Shown: positions 1-8,588, counted from the stretch's first letter. The stretch is DNA of 64,000 nt from JACKIC01 sp964543795 (GCA_964543795.1 CAZIZN010000005.1:124001-188000); one strand, 5' to 3'. Notes: generated from the letters alone by a model not told the origin. Numbers and translations: made by a program.

Positions 1-11
1 GAAGTGATCGC

Positions 12-851
12 GTGGACCCGATCCCGGTCCTGCAGGGCGTGCTGCCGCCGATCCTCCTGGCGCTGATCGCGTGCAGCATCGGCGGCGTACGCCTGTTGCC
101 GCTCGCCGCGGCCGGCGGCGCCTTGTTCGCCTACGGGCTGCTCAAGCAGTGGCCCGCGCTGCCGCACGAGCTGTGGACGCACCCGAACGGCACGGAATGG
201 CTGCTGTGGAGCCTCGCCGCCGCCGCGCTCGTCGCGACGCTCGAGCATCTGCGTCTCCTGCCGCCGCGGGCGGCGGCCCCGATCGCGTGCCTGGTCGCCG
301 TCGCGGCCGTGCACTTCGTGCTGGTCAAGGTCGCGGCGTCCTGGAGCGCCTCGGACACCGCGCTGCACGTCGGCGTCGGCGCGGCCGCGGCCGCGGCCCT
401 CGTGCTCGCGCCGCGGCGCACGCTGGCGAACGCGCGCCCCGGCATGTTCCCGCTGGTCCTCTTCTCGGTCGTGCTCTCGCTCGACGCTGCGCTCGTGACG
501 CTCGGCAAGAGCGCCCTGCTCGGCCAGCTCTGCGGTGCCGTCGCGGCCGCGGCCGGCGCTGCCGCGGGCAGCCGGCTCTGGCGCAAGGACGTCGCGGCCG
601 GCGCCGCCGATGCGATCTGGCTCGGGCTGGCACACGGGCTGTTCCTGCTCGCCGGGGTGCACCTCGCCTACCTGCCGTTGTTGCCCGCCGTGCTCGCGGC
701 GAGTGCGCTGCTGCTGCCGCTCCTGCTGCCCGCAGGGCTGTGGACGACGCGACCGCGCACGGCCGCGGCGCTCACCGCGGGGCTGATGCTGGCGCCGCAA
801 CTCGCCGCGATCGGTGTGCTGCTCGCCGCGTCGGAGTCGGGCGGCTACTGA
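12..851 (+). CDS. Polytopic membrane protein, paralogue of the 40.0 kb membrane protein
   Basis: A 279-residue, Ala/Leu-rich integral membrane protein with roughly eight or nine hydrophobic segments and almost no polar domain. It starts with GTG close to the window edge, so its promoter is not visible. It aligns along its length with the 271-residue protein at 40014-40829: both begin with a short hydrophobic helix, share a central 'RPGM' element followed by a hydrophobic stretch with L-D/L-W, and then a helix ending in W-R-(K/R). No catalytic motif was recognised. The function is unknown; the two proteins form a small paralogous family in this genome. A role as a small transporter or membrane scaffold would be a guess. 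Confidence 0.8.
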   Translation: MDPIPVLQGVLPPILLALIACSIGGVRLLPLAAAGGALFAYGLLKQWPALPHELWTHPNGTEWLLWSLAAAALVATLEHLRLLPPRAAAPIACLVAVAAVHFVLVKVAASWSASDTALHVGVGAAAAAALVLAPRRTLANARPGMFPLVLFSVVLSLDAALVTLGKSALLGQLCGAVAAAAGAAAGSRLWRKDVAAGAADAIWLGLAHGLFLLAGVHLAYLPLLPAVLAASALLLPLLLPAGLWTTRPRTAAALTAGLMLAPQLAAIGVLLAASESGGY

Positions 852-1188
852 TCGGTTCCATTGCGTGGTTGGCGGGGCCTTGGCGCTCCGACCGCGTCTT
901 GGCCGATCCGCGCCCGGACGTGCCGCTCATCCGTCACTTGCGCAGGGCGCACGACACGGAATCACGGCGGGGCGCTACACGTGGCCCGACGGGACGTGCC
1001 GGGGCGTCCGGCGCTCGGCTGCGGTCTGGTCCAGAGCCGCCTGCCGCGCCGACGCGTCCGGGCACATGGGTGACACCATCCTCGAGGGGAACGGTCGTTC
1101 GCAGTCGCGACCGGCGAAGTCGTGCAGCGACACGACTTCGCGTCGAGCCGTCTGCAGATGCAGCACCCCGTGCGGCCTGCGCGGGGGC
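852..1188. other. Intergenic stretch without a recognisable gene
   Basis: About 340 bases between the membrane protein and the promoter at 1189. Reading frames through it are Arg-rich and have no family resemblance or start signal. I see nothing supportable in it. Confidence 0.6.
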
Positions 1189-1194
1189 TACGAT
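1189..1194 (+). promoter_or_regulatory. TACGAT -10 box of a probable leaderless promoter
   Basis: The hexamer TACGAT follows GGGGGC and lies 8 bases before an ATG at 1203. The same arrangement precedes many genes of this window. Transcription would start at or near that ATG. Confidence 0.5.
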
Positions 1195-1202
1195 CCTCGG
1201 CC

Positions 1203-1331
1203 ATGCGCGTGCTGCTCGTCGCCCGTCTCGCCGCCGGCCCGTTCGTCGACGCGGTCGTCGATCCCGATTGCCGGTGCGACGCGAGGAGACGCGGCGCAGC
1301 GACGCGCCACGCCCACGGGGGCCGGCGATGA
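1203..1331 (+). CDS. Possible 42-residue leader protein upstream of the Rieske fusion
   Basis: This short ORF begins with ATG 8 bases after a TACGAT box and its TGA overlaps the ATG of the Rieske/flavin-reductase gene (ATGA). Both signals match those of accepted genes here, which is why it is listed. The product has a hydrophobic first half and an Arg/Ala-rich second half with two Cys (C-R-C); no family was recognised. It may be a real small protein, or a translated leader that couples translation to the downstream gene, which has no good ribosome binding site of its own. The coding evidence is positional only. Confidence 0.35.
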   Translation: MRVLLVARLAAGPFVDAVVDPDCRCDARRRGAATRHAHGGRR

Positions 1332-2449
1332 CCGAGTGGCTCGACGCGGGGGACGCTGCCGGGCTCGCGGCGCGGCCGCTGCAGCAGATCCACATCGGCG
1401 CACACACGTTCGCGGTCAGTCACGTCGACGGCGCGTTCCACGTGATCGACGGCCGGTGCAACCACGTCGGCGGCCCGCTCGGCGAGGGCGCGCTCGACGA
1501 CGCGGGCTACGTGACCTGCCCGTGGCACCACTGGAAGTTCCACCACGCGACCGGCCTGGGCGAACCCGGCTACGAGGCGGACGCGGTGCCGACCCATGCC
1601 TGCCGGGTCGAGGGCGGTCGCCTGTGGATCGACGCGGCGCCGAGCACGCCGCGCCGCGTGCAGCCGCACGAACCGCACCCGCTGCTGTCGATCCGCCAGC
1701 GCGGAGAGCCCGGCGGTCCCGGTCCCGACGAACCGCTGCGCGTGCTCGGCATCTCGACGACCAACATGGACGTCGCGCACCCGCGGATCTCCACCTCCGA
1801 CCTGCTGCTCGACCACGCGCTCGAACGCGCGCGCGAACTGGGCCTGTCGACGCGCCTCGTCCGCCTCGCCGAGCTGAGCTTCCGCGCCTGCGAGGGCTAC
1901 TACTCGAAGTCCGCGCACGCGTGCACGTGGCCGTGCTCGATCACGCAGATGGACCCGACGGATCGCATGGACCGCGTCTACGAGGGCATGGTCGGCTGGG
2001 CCGACGTGATCCTCGTCGCCACGCCGATCCGCTGGGGTGCAGCGAGCTCGCTCTACTACAAGATGGCCGAACGCCTGAACTGCGTGCAGAACCAGGAGAC
2101 GATCGCCGACCGGCATCTGATGCGAACGAAGGTCGCCGGTTTCCTGATCACGGGCGGCCAGGACAATGTGCAGGGCGTCGCCGGCCAGCTGCTGGGCTTC
2201 TTCGCGGAGCTGGGCTGCCAGTTCCCGCAGTTTCCCTACGTGGCCCACTCGCGCGGTTGGTCGGCGGAGGACATGGAGACCAACGTGCGCGTCGTGCAGG
2301 GCAGCCACCAGCTGCGCGACGGCGCGCGTTCGCTGCTCGACCGCTGCGTGCAGGCCTCGCGGGCGCTGCTCGGCGGCCACGTCGGCGGCACGCCGCCTGC
2401 GCGCGGCGGACGCAAGGCGCACGGCCTCGACACCGACCTCGCCCGCTGA
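1328..2449 (+). CDS. Rieske [2Fe-2S] domain fused to NAD(P)H-dependent FMN reductase domain
   Basis: A 373-residue fusion. Residues about 1-105 are a Rieske-type ferredoxin domain with both cluster motifs: C44-N-H46 and C64-P-W-H67. After a Pro-rich linker, residues about 135-345 resemble the NADPH-dependent FMN reductase/flavodoxin-like family, including an 'ATPIRWG' strand-loop and a K-M-A-E-R-L helix. Near residues 190-210 there are three extra cysteines, as in iron-sulfur flavoproteins, so a second cluster is possible. The protein should be cytoplasmic and move electrons between NAD(P)H, flavin and the Rieske cluster; the substrate is unknown. The ATG overlaps the stop of the small ORF before it, suggesting coupled translation. 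The fusion is unusual, since these domains are normally separate proteins. Confidence 0.85.
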   Translation: MTEWLDAGDAAGLAARPLQQIHIGAHTFAVSHVDGAFHVIDGRCNHVGGPLGEGALDDAGYVTCPWHHWKFHHATGLGEPGYEADAVPTHACRVEGGRLWIDAAPSTPRRVQPHEPHPLLSIRQRGEPGGPGPDEPLRVLGISTTNMDVAHPRISTSDLLLDHALERARELGLSTRLVRLAELSFRACEGYYSKSAHACTWPCSITQMDPTDRMDRVYEGMVGWADVILVATPIRWGAASSLYYKMAERLNCVQNQETIADRHLMRTKVAGFLITGGQDNVQGVAGQLLGFFAELGCQFPQFPYVAHSRGWSAEDMETNVRVVQGSHQLRDGARSLLDRCVQASRALLGGHVGGTPPARGGRKAHGLDTDLAR

Positions 2450-2591
2450 CGGCCGCGCCGTCGGTTGCGCAAGGTCGATCGCCGCGGCGCCTCGAACGCG
2501 CGGATGCCACCTTCGCCGGGTTGCCGGCGACCTGCGTGCCGGCGGGCCACCAGGTTGGACGCGGCCGCGGACCGCGCGCCGCGGCGGCGAC

Positions 2592-5042
2592 CTAGAACGC
2601 GCCGAGGGTCAGCGACAACGCGTTCGTCGCCGTCACCGCCATCGTCGGCCCGAGGTCGAGCGACAGCATCTGGTGGTGGAATACGACGCCCGCGAGGGCT
2701 GGCGCGTTCGGCAGCGCGAACTGGGCCGAGGCCGTGCCGCCGGCCGCGACCATCACGAAGACCGAGTCGGACCGCACGCGCAGCGTGCAGCCGGGCAACG
2801 CGGTCGCGACCAGCGTGGAGAGCGGCACCGACACGGTGCCGAAGCCGCCGACGACGGCGACGAGCGCCGCAGCCGGCAATCCGCTCGCGTCCGACCGCCA
2901 CGTGCTGCCGGTCCACGGCAGCGTCGCGGTCAACGTGTCGCCGTCGCAGCCTGCCCCCAGGGTCTGCACCCTTGCGGCGCACGTCGTCGTGAGCCGTGCG
3001 AAGCCGCCCGAAGGAGCGCCGCCCGCGGCGCCGAACCGTCCGCCGACCCAGACGTCGCCGTCCGGCGTGTCGGTCAGGGCCCAGACGGCGCCACCGAGGT
3101 CGACGCCGGCGCCGACCGGCGACCACGTCGTGCCATCCCAGCGCGCGAGGCCCGACGCGGGGTAGGTCGACTGGAACCAGCCCCCGGCGAGCAGGTCGCC
3201 GTTCGGCAGCACGTGCAGGTCTTCCACCGGGCCGCCGAAGAGGCCGCCGAGGCGCGACCACGCGACGCCGTTCCAGCGCTGCACCTGCCCGCTGCCAAGG
3301 CCGTACCGGCCGCCGGCGACGATGTCGCCGTTCGGCAGTTCGGCGAGCGCGTACACGTCGTCCTGCAGCATGCCGAGCGGTGTCCAGGCGACGCCGTCCC
3401 AGATCGCGACGCAGCCCAGCCAACCGCCCGCGAGCAGCCGGCCGTCGGCCAACACCGTCAGCGTGTAGATGTCGGTCGGAGCACCGGCGATCCGGGTCCA
3501 CGCGGTGCCGTTCCACGCGGCCAGTTCCGTGCCGAGGCCCGGCGAGAGGTAGAAGTAGCCGCCGGCGAACAGGGTGCCGTTCGGCGCCACCGCCAGCGAA
3601 CGCACCTCGCCGCCCGCCGCCAGCGTGCCGAGCGGCGACCATTGGCTGCCGTCCCACCGCGCGACGTCGTTGGAGCTGACGCCGCCGATCGACGCGAACG
3701 CGCCGCCGACGATCAGGTCGCCGTTCGGCAACCGCGTGATCGCGTGGGCCACTCCGCCGTCGTTCGTTCCGCCGCTGCCGAGCGTCGACCACGCCACGCC
3801 GTTCCACCGGGCCACCGCGTTGGTCACGAGGCTGCCCGCGGCCGCGAAGTTGCCGACTGCGACCACGTCGCCGCCGGGCAACGGCGCGAAGTCCTCGATG
3901 CCGTCGACGCCGGGGCCGGTCGACAACGCGGACCATTGGGTGCCACTCCAGCGCGCGACGTGTTGCGCCGACGCGGTGCCGGCGACCGAGAAGTTGCCGG
4001 CGGCGATGAGCTCGCCGTTCGCCAGCGTCGCCAGCGCGCGCAGGTCCGCGGTCGAGGGCCACAAGGGGGATGGATACCGGTGCGTGGGCCCACGCATGCC
4101 GGCGCCGAGCGACGCCCAGACACTGCCGTTCCAGCGCGTGACCTGGACTCCGCCTGCGACCACGACGTCGCCGTTCGGCAGCGCGCACAGGGCGCGGACG
4201 CCCGCCGTGCCCGATCCCAGCGCCGCCCAGTTCGCGCCGTCCCAGCGCGCGACGTTGTTGGCGCTGACACCGCCGATCGACGCGAAGCTTCCACCGACGA
4301 TCAGATCGCCGTTGCTGGCCACGGCCAGCGCTTGCACGCTCGCGCTGCCGCCGGTGGCGATGCCGAACGTGCTCCACGTGGTACCGTTCCAACGCGCGAG
4401 GTTGTCGAACCCCGTTCCCGGCCCCATGCCGCCGGCGATCAGGTCGCCGTTCGGCAGGACTGCGAGGGCCATCACGCTGGAGAGCGTCGGGCCACTGCCG
4501 ATCGCCGCCCAGGACGAGCCGTTCCACCGCGCGACGCCGTTGGCCGGCACGCCGCCCATGTCCGAGAACGCGCCGCCGGCGATCAGGTCGCCGTTCGGCA
4601 TCACCGCCAGCGCCCTGGGGTATCCGGAGGTCGTGCCGCTGCCGAGTGGCGACCAGGCAACGCCGTCCCATTGCGCGATGCGATGGGCGGGCACGCCGCC
4701 GGCGTCGAAGAACATCCCACTCGCCACGAGGCGGCCGTTGGGCAGCGCGGCGAGCGCCCACACGCTGCGGTTGCACCCGCTGCCCAGCGCCGACCACGCT
4801 CCCGTCGCCGGATCCCACGCGGCGATGTTCCTCGCGGGCACGGATCCGGCAGTCGCGAAGTCGCCGCCGACGACCAGTCGCTCCGGCAGTGGCCCCGCGC
4901 CGTCGGGATCCCAGGCGACGGCTGCGGAGATCGGTCCGCCGACGCCGCACATCGGGCCGAACGTCACCCAGGGGTTCGTGCACTGGGCTGGGATCCACGC
5001 GACGGTCGAGGCAAGGCAGACGACGGCGATGGCGGTTCTCAT
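2592..5042 (-). CDS. Secreted beta-propeller (delta-60/kelch-like) repeat protein with shared C-terminal domain
   Basis: An 816-residue protein starting at an ATG followed by a signal peptide (hydrophobic A-V-V-C-L-A-S, cleavage near A-Q-C). Residues about 25-690 hold some 15 imperfect repeats of about 42 residues, built on 'LPNGDLIVGG.F....G....N.ARW.G..W..LG', the pattern of delta-60/kelch-type propeller blades. The last about 125 residues form a separate domain ending in 'HHQ' and 'TNALSLTLG', which also closes the secreted proteins at 41041 and 59625. It should lie outside the cytoplasmic membrane. The ligand is unknown. A longer reading frame upstream is Arg-rich and untypical, so the ATG before the signal peptide was chosen. 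Confidence 0.85.
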   Translation of the reverse strand: MRTAIAVVCLASTVAWIPAQCTNPWVTFGPMCGVGGPISAAVAWDPDGAGPLPERLVVGGDFATAGSVPARNIAAWDPATGAWSALGSGCNRSVWALAALPNGRLVASGMFFDAGGVPAHRIAQWDGVAWSPLGSGTTSGYPRALAVMPNGDLIAGGAFSDMGGVPANGVARWNGSSWAAIGSGPTLSSVMALAVLPNGDLIAGGMGPGTGFDNLARWNGTTWSTFGIATGGSASVQALAVASNGDLIVGGSFASIGGVSANNVARWDGANWAALGSGTAGVRALCALPNGDVVVAGGVQVTRWNGSVWASLGAGMRGPTHRYPSPLWPSTADLRALATLANGELIAAGNFSVAGTASAQHVARWSGTQWSALSTGPGVDGIEDFAPLPGGDVVAVGNFAAAGSLVTNAVARWNGVAWSTLGSGGTNDGGVAHAITRLPNGDLIVGGAFASIGGVSSNDVARWDGSQWSPLGTLAAGGEVRSLAVAPNGTLFAGGYFYLSPGLGTELAAWNGTAWTRIAGAPTDIYTLTVLADGRLLAGGWLGCVAIWDGVAWTPLGMLQDDVYALAELPNGDIVAGGRYGLGSGQVQRWNGVAWSRLGGLFGGPVEDLHVLPNGDLLAGGWFQSTYPASGLARWDGTTWSPVGAGVDLGGAVWALTDTPDGDVWVGGRFGAAGGAPSGGFARLTTTCAARVQTLGAGCDGDTLTATLPWTGSTWRSDASGLPAAALVAVVGGFGTVSVPLSTLVATALPGCTLRVRSDSVFVMVAAGGTASAQFALPNAPALAGVVFHHQMLSLDLGPTMAVTATNALSLTLGAF

Positions 5043-5283
5043 GGGGGAAGTAGGGCGTGGGTCGGAGTCACCGGCTGCAAGGAGCGAGGGCGTCGCTGCT
5101 GCTGACGATGCTCGGGAGGGCGACTGCCGGGGACCAGGGGGCTCCGAGCTGCGAGTGCGCGGGAGCGGTCGCGCGCGGAGCAACAACGATGCCTTGCCTT
5201 CGAAGCACGCGCCGCAGCACGGTGCGGCCGAGGGCCCGTGGCGAACGGCGACGCCACCGACGCCGCGCGACGTCACGTTGCAG
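5043..5283. other. Intergenic spacer
   Basis: About 240 bases upstream of the propeller protein. No gene and no clear promoter were found; a CCCTACTTC sequence lies just before the propeller ATG but lacks the full TANNNT box. Confidence 0.5.
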
Positions 5284-5508
5284 TTACATCAGTGCGACCA
5301 CGGCATCCCCGAGGGCGAGTGCTGTCGCCCGGTCCACCGCGGATCGCAGATGGCCGATGTCCCTGGCCGACCACTGCAGGAACGGCGTGCCGCAGCATCC
5401 GCTCCGCTGCGGCAGGAGTGCTTCGCAGAGCGTCGCGGCGGCGGACGCCTGCGCGATCCAGGATCGGGCGAGCCGGTCCCGCCGTCGCTCAGCCCAGCGA
5501 AGATCGGT
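5284..5508 (-). other. Coding-like tail in another frame after the HDOD gene (possible frameshift remnant)
   Basis: Immediately beyond the HDOD stop, a different minus-strand frame is open for about 75 codons and ends at TAA 5284-5286. Its codons have strong G/C at the third position, and its translation is Ala/Leu-rich and amphipathic, unlike the Arg/Pro-rich shadows elsewhere. It has no ATG, GTG or TTG near its beginning, so it is unlikely to be an independent gene. It may be the original C-terminus of the HDOD protein after a one-base shift, or a decayed gene. Confidence 0.35.
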
Positions 5509-6328
5509 TCAGGATGCCGCACAGGGCAGCCACGGTGTGATCGATCTGCTCGAGCAGGTCGATCCGCAGCGGATCCCAAGCGGGCCCTGCCAGGCGTGCC
5601 GCTTCGAGGTCGTCGAGCAGGATCTGGGAGTGCCAGACCGCCGGGTCGATCCCGATCTGGCTCGCGATGGCCAACCCTTCGGCGATCCTGAGGGCCGCAA
5701 CTCGCGAACGCAGGTGCTCCGGCGGCCGCGGGGCGCGCTGGAATCGCACGATGTCGATCACGTCCTGGTCGAGGCACCACCACTGCAGGGCGACCGTGGC
5801 CTTGCGCGCGGGATCGAGGTACTTCCAAGGCGACTTGTCGATGTCCGCGATGGCGCGGTAGAGCAACGGCAGTTCGTGGACCAGGCCTGCGATCAGCAAC
5901 TGGTCCGCCGCGACGGTGTCGTTCCAGGCCCGCAGTGCAATGGAGCGCGCGCAGACGCCCACGGCGATCGAGTGCTGGAGCAGCCCCGACTTCGTGAAGC
6001 CCAGCGCAGGGAGGTCGCGCTTCAAGATGTCCGAGAACCCGTAGACCATGGCCAGGTTCTGGATGCGGTTGAAACCGAGCACGACGATGGCCTCGCTGAC
6101 CGTGTCGATGCGTCGCGGCAGACCGAAGAACGCCGAACTCGCCAGGCGGAGCAGACAGTCGCGCAGCGGGGCGTCCGACACGATGTGACGTTCCAGGTCC
6201 GCGGGGGTCGTGCTCGGCTGGCGGGACAGCGCCATGATCTTGATGACGCTGCTCGCGAGCCTCGGTTCGCGATCGGACGCGGCCATCGTGACGCCGACGC
6301 CGCTGGTTGGGTCAGGTGGGTGGCGCAT
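5489..6328 (-). CDS. HDOD domain protein
   Basis: A 279-residue protein dominated by an HDOD domain (residues about 20-215): an N-terminal 'P..I..IM.LS' element, 'L...I..D..L...LLRLASSAFFGLPR.I.T...AI..LG...I..L', and 'GL.HELPLL' where true HD phosphohydrolases carry their metal ligands. HDOD domains are non-catalytic HD relatives that act in signalling and regulation. The ATG chosen has AGGAG two bases upstream and lies 14 bp after the small gene at 6343-6576. An extension to a start near 6568 is possible but is Arg-rich and overlaps that small gene. The gene forms an operon with the LuxR-type regulator. The C-terminus may be frameshifted (see 5284-5508). Confidence 0.8.
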   Translation of the reverse strand: MRHPPDPTSGVGVTMAASDREPRLASSVIKIMALSRQPSTTPADLERHIVSDAPLRDCLLRLASSAFFGLPRRIDTVSEAIVVLGFNRIQNLAMVYGFSDILKRDLPALGFTKSGLLQHSIAVGVCARSIALRAWNDTVAADQLLIAGLVHELPLLYRAIADIDKSPWKYLDPARKATVALQWWCLDQDVIDIVRFQRAPRPPEHLRSRVAALRIAEGLAIASQIGIDPAVWHSQILLDDLEAARLAGPAWDPLRIDLLEQIDHTVAALCGILNRSSLG

Positions 6329-6342
6329 GACTCCTCGTTCCG

Positions 6343-6576
6343 TCAGGCGACGACGTCGACGACGCGGCATGTCGGGTCGGCGCCCCGATCCCGCGGTTCC
6401 CCGCGCTCGGCGGCAGCCGACACGGCTTGTGTCGTGGTCGCCGGAGCCCTCGGCGTCGCGCGGATCCGCTCCAGCATCGTGGCGTTGTGCAGTTGGATCG
6501 CTGCCAGCAGGCTCGTGGGAGCTGCGAGGCGCCACGCGGCCACGTGGGGCCCTCGTAGTCCGATCCACGGCGTCAT
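6343..6576 (-). CDS. Small protein of unknown function between regulator and HDOD genes
   Basis: A 77-residue ORF whose ATG overlaps the TGA of the LuxR-type regulator (ATGA) and is preceded by GGAGG at 5 bases. It ends 14 bp before the HDOD start. Its first half is amphipathic and hydrophobic (W-I-G-L, A-A-W-R-L, L-L-A-A-I-Q-L-H-N-A-T-M), and its second half is polar and Arg/Glu-rich. No family was recognised. The overlap, ribosome site and tight spacing argue that it is translated; it may link the regulator and the HDOD protein functionally. Confidence 0.5.
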   Translation of the reverse strand: MTPWIGLRGPHVAAWRLAAPTSLLAAIQLHNATMLERIRATPRAPATTTQAVSAAAERGEPRDRGADPTCRVVDVVA

Positions 6577-7208
6577 CGGTCCTCCCGGGTCGCGGCGTCG
6601 GGCATCGACCGCAGCGTCTCCTGGCGTACGTATTCCCGGATCAGATCGATGAAACACTGGGCCTCGGCCGCCTGGATCATCGCGCGACGGTGCGCGTCGA
6701 CCGTGCGCTTGCTCACGTGCAGCCTGGCGGCGATCTCCTTGCTCGAGAGACCCGCGGTGGCGAGGGCGAGCACCTCCCGCTGCCTGGATGTCAGCGCATT
6801 CAGGCGGATGCGTGGGCGACGGCCGGGCGAGGCCTTCGCCGACGTGCGCTCCACCACGCGCCGGACGGTCAACAGGAGGTCTCGCGCCTCGCGATCCAGA
6901 TCGGCGACATCGGCGGCTCCCATGGCGATCGCGTCGATCGCGTCCCGCACCGCGGGGGTGACCGTCACACCGACGATGGGTTCGCGGCTGTCCGCGACGA
7001 GCTGCTGGATCAAGCTGCGCCAGGCGGAATCCCGGGGCGTGATCTCGACGAGGGAGCAGCTTCCTGGGGCCAGGCCTGCGGGTGGCAGATCGGCCATCGG
7101 GTGCACCTCCACGCGCAGGTTCGCTTCCTGGAGTTGTTGCGTGACCTCCGACACGATGCGGCGGTTGTTCGTGAAGAGGTGCACCGGGGTCTCGTCGTCT
7201 CTCTGCAT
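6573..7208 (-). CDS. LuxR/FixJ-type response-regulator-like transcription factor
   Basis: A 211-residue protein with a degenerate receiver-like N-terminus (residues about 8-125) and a LuxR-type helix-turn-helix (about 138-195: 'LTSRQREVLAL...GLSSKEIAARLHVS..TVDAHR'). A clear phosphoacceptor Asp with flanking acidic pair was not found in the receiver-like part, so it may respond to ligand or partner binding and not to phosphorylation. The ATG is preceded by AAGGAG at about 7 bases. It heads the operon regulator, small ORF, HDOD protein. A promoter should lie in the 360-bp spacer upstream. Confidence 0.8.
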   Translation of the reverse strand: MQRDDETPVHLFTNNRRIVSEVTQQLQEANLRVEVHPMADLPPAGLAPGSCSLVEITPRDSAWRSLIQQLVADSREPIVGVTVTPAVRDAIDAIAMGAADVADLDREARDLLLTVRRVVERTSAKASPGRRPRIRLNALTSRQREVLALATAGLSSKEIAARLHVSKRTVDAHRRAMIQAAEAQCFIDLIREYVRQETLRSMPDAATREDR

Positions 7209-7569
7209 GATCGGTCTCCTTCCCTCCTGTCCGACAAGCCCACGGGGCGGCGAGGATCCCGTTGACGCTCGTCGTATCGGTCCTCAGGGTAGCAGGGTGG
7301 CTCGGCATCTGTGCCGGATTCGCATCGGTACTTCTGCGATCGGCAGCCCAAAGTGCACGCCCGTCGCCGTGCAATGAGGTCTGCCGAGGGGGCGCCAATG
7401 ACGCATCGCCGATGACCCGAACGCATGCGGCGTGGCGACACCGCGGGAATCCTCGTAAGGACGCTCCCTCACGCGATCAGGTCGTGGCGCCGCAAGGAGC
7501 GCTTCGACAGGCGCCGTGACGCTCGCGCGTATCGGTGTCGTTGGAGTCGAACAGCGCCGCACTTGCGGC
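7209..7569. other. Intergenic region upstream of the regulator operon
   Basis: About 360 bases between the LuxR-type gene start and the end of the EamA transporter gene. Part of it is less GC-rich than its surroundings. It presumably holds the regulator promoter and the transporter terminator, but I could not define either. No ORF with coding character was found. Confidence 0.5.
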
Positions 7570-8466
7570 TCAGGCCCTGTCGCCGCGCGCCCGCTCGAGG
7601 CTGGTCACGACGACGCCGCCGACGATCGCCGCGCCGCCCAGCAGCTGCGGCGGGCCCATGCTCTCGTCGAGGGTCAGCCAGCCGAAGAACGCGGCGAACA
7701 GCGGCTGCAGCGCGAACAGCAGCGCCAGGTGCATCGACGGGATGCGGTGTTGCACGCGGCTCTGCACGCCGACGCCGAGCGCCGAGGCGAGCACTGCGAG
7801 GTAGCCGATCAGCAGCAGGTTGCCGATCGTCCACACGGCAGGTGGATGGTCGCCCGAGGCGTCGACGACGAGCCAGCACGCCGTGCCGATCAGTGCCACG
7901 ACCAGCATCTGCCACGTCGAGTAGGCGGCGGCCGGCATGCGGCTGCCGAATTTGCTGAGCAGCAGGATGTGCGCGACGTAGCTCACGGTGGAGAGCAGCT
8001 GCAGCACGATGCCGAGCATGGTCGAGTCCCCGGACCCGTCGGTCGGCCAGCAGAGCAGCGTCATGCCGGCGACCGCGAGCAGCAGACCCAGCACCGAGCG
8101 CGCGCCGAAGCGGGCCCCGAAGAACAGGCAGCCGCCGATCGCCACGAGCGGCACGATCAGTCCGGCGATGAAGCCGGCCACCGACGACGACGTGTACTGC
8201 ATGCCGACCGTCTGCGTGCAGTAACCGATCGCCAGCGCAACGCCCGCCGCACAGCCGGGCGTCCGCGTGGTGGCGAACGCGGCACGACCCTCGCGCAGCG
8301 CGAACGGCAACAGGCACAGCGTGGCGATCCAGAACCGCACCGCGATGACCGTGAACGGCAGCAGCGTGTCGAGCGCGGCCTTGACGACGGCGTAGCTCCC
8401 GCCCCAGATCAGGATCATGGCGCCGAGCAGCAGATGGGGGAGGTAGCGGGAACCGCTTCTGGCCAT
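7570..8466 (-). CDS. EamA/DMT-superfamily transporter
   Basis: A 298-residue protein with about ten membrane segments in two similar halves, as in EamA (drug/metabolite transporter) proteins. Typical signatures are 'I.WGGSYAVVK.AL' near the start, 'RFWIA' in helix two and 'ALQPLFAAFFGWL.LDE' in the second half, followed by 'GGAAIVGGVV'. The family exports or exchanges amino acids and other small metabolites across the cytoplasmic membrane; the substrate cannot be inferred. The ATG chosen is the one just before the first helix; it lacks a Shine-Dalgarno. The gene is divergent from the carrier at 8589. Confidence 0.85.
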   Translation of the reverse strand: MARSGSRYLPHLLLGAMILIWGGSYAVVKAALDTLLPFTVIAVRFWIATLCLLPFALREGRAAFATTRTPGCAAGVALAIGYCTQTVGMQYTSSSVAGFIAGLIVPLVAIGGCLFFGARFGARSVLGLLLAVAGMTLLCWPTDGSGDSTMLGIVLQLLSTVSYVAHILLLSKFGSRMPAAAYSTWQMLVVALIGTACWLVVDASGDHPPAVWTIGNLLLIGYLAVLASALGVGVQSRVQHRIPSMHLALLFALQPLFAAFFGWLTLDESMGPPQLLGGAAIVGGVVVTSLERARGDRA

Positions 8467-8588
8467 GGAGGGGTGAAGAGGTGTATCCGCCCGCGACCTC
8501 GGAGAACACTGCACCCGACACACCCTGCCGCGACGAATCCCCGACTCGCCGCCTGCATCCGCCACGCCACGCGCGTAGAAGGCGTCGC

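Noticed and set aside
2236..4998. A 920-codon frame on the minus strand, and other very long frames antiparallel to or overlapping genes (for example 44798-46702 plus strand).
   Set aside because: They are Arg/Pro/Gly-rich, lack family resemblance and start signals, and run across real genes. They arise from the high GC content.
6329..6568. An 80-residue N-terminal extension of the HDOD protein.
   Set aside because: It is Arg/Gly-rich, overlaps the small gene that has better translation signals, and precedes a start with AGGAG.
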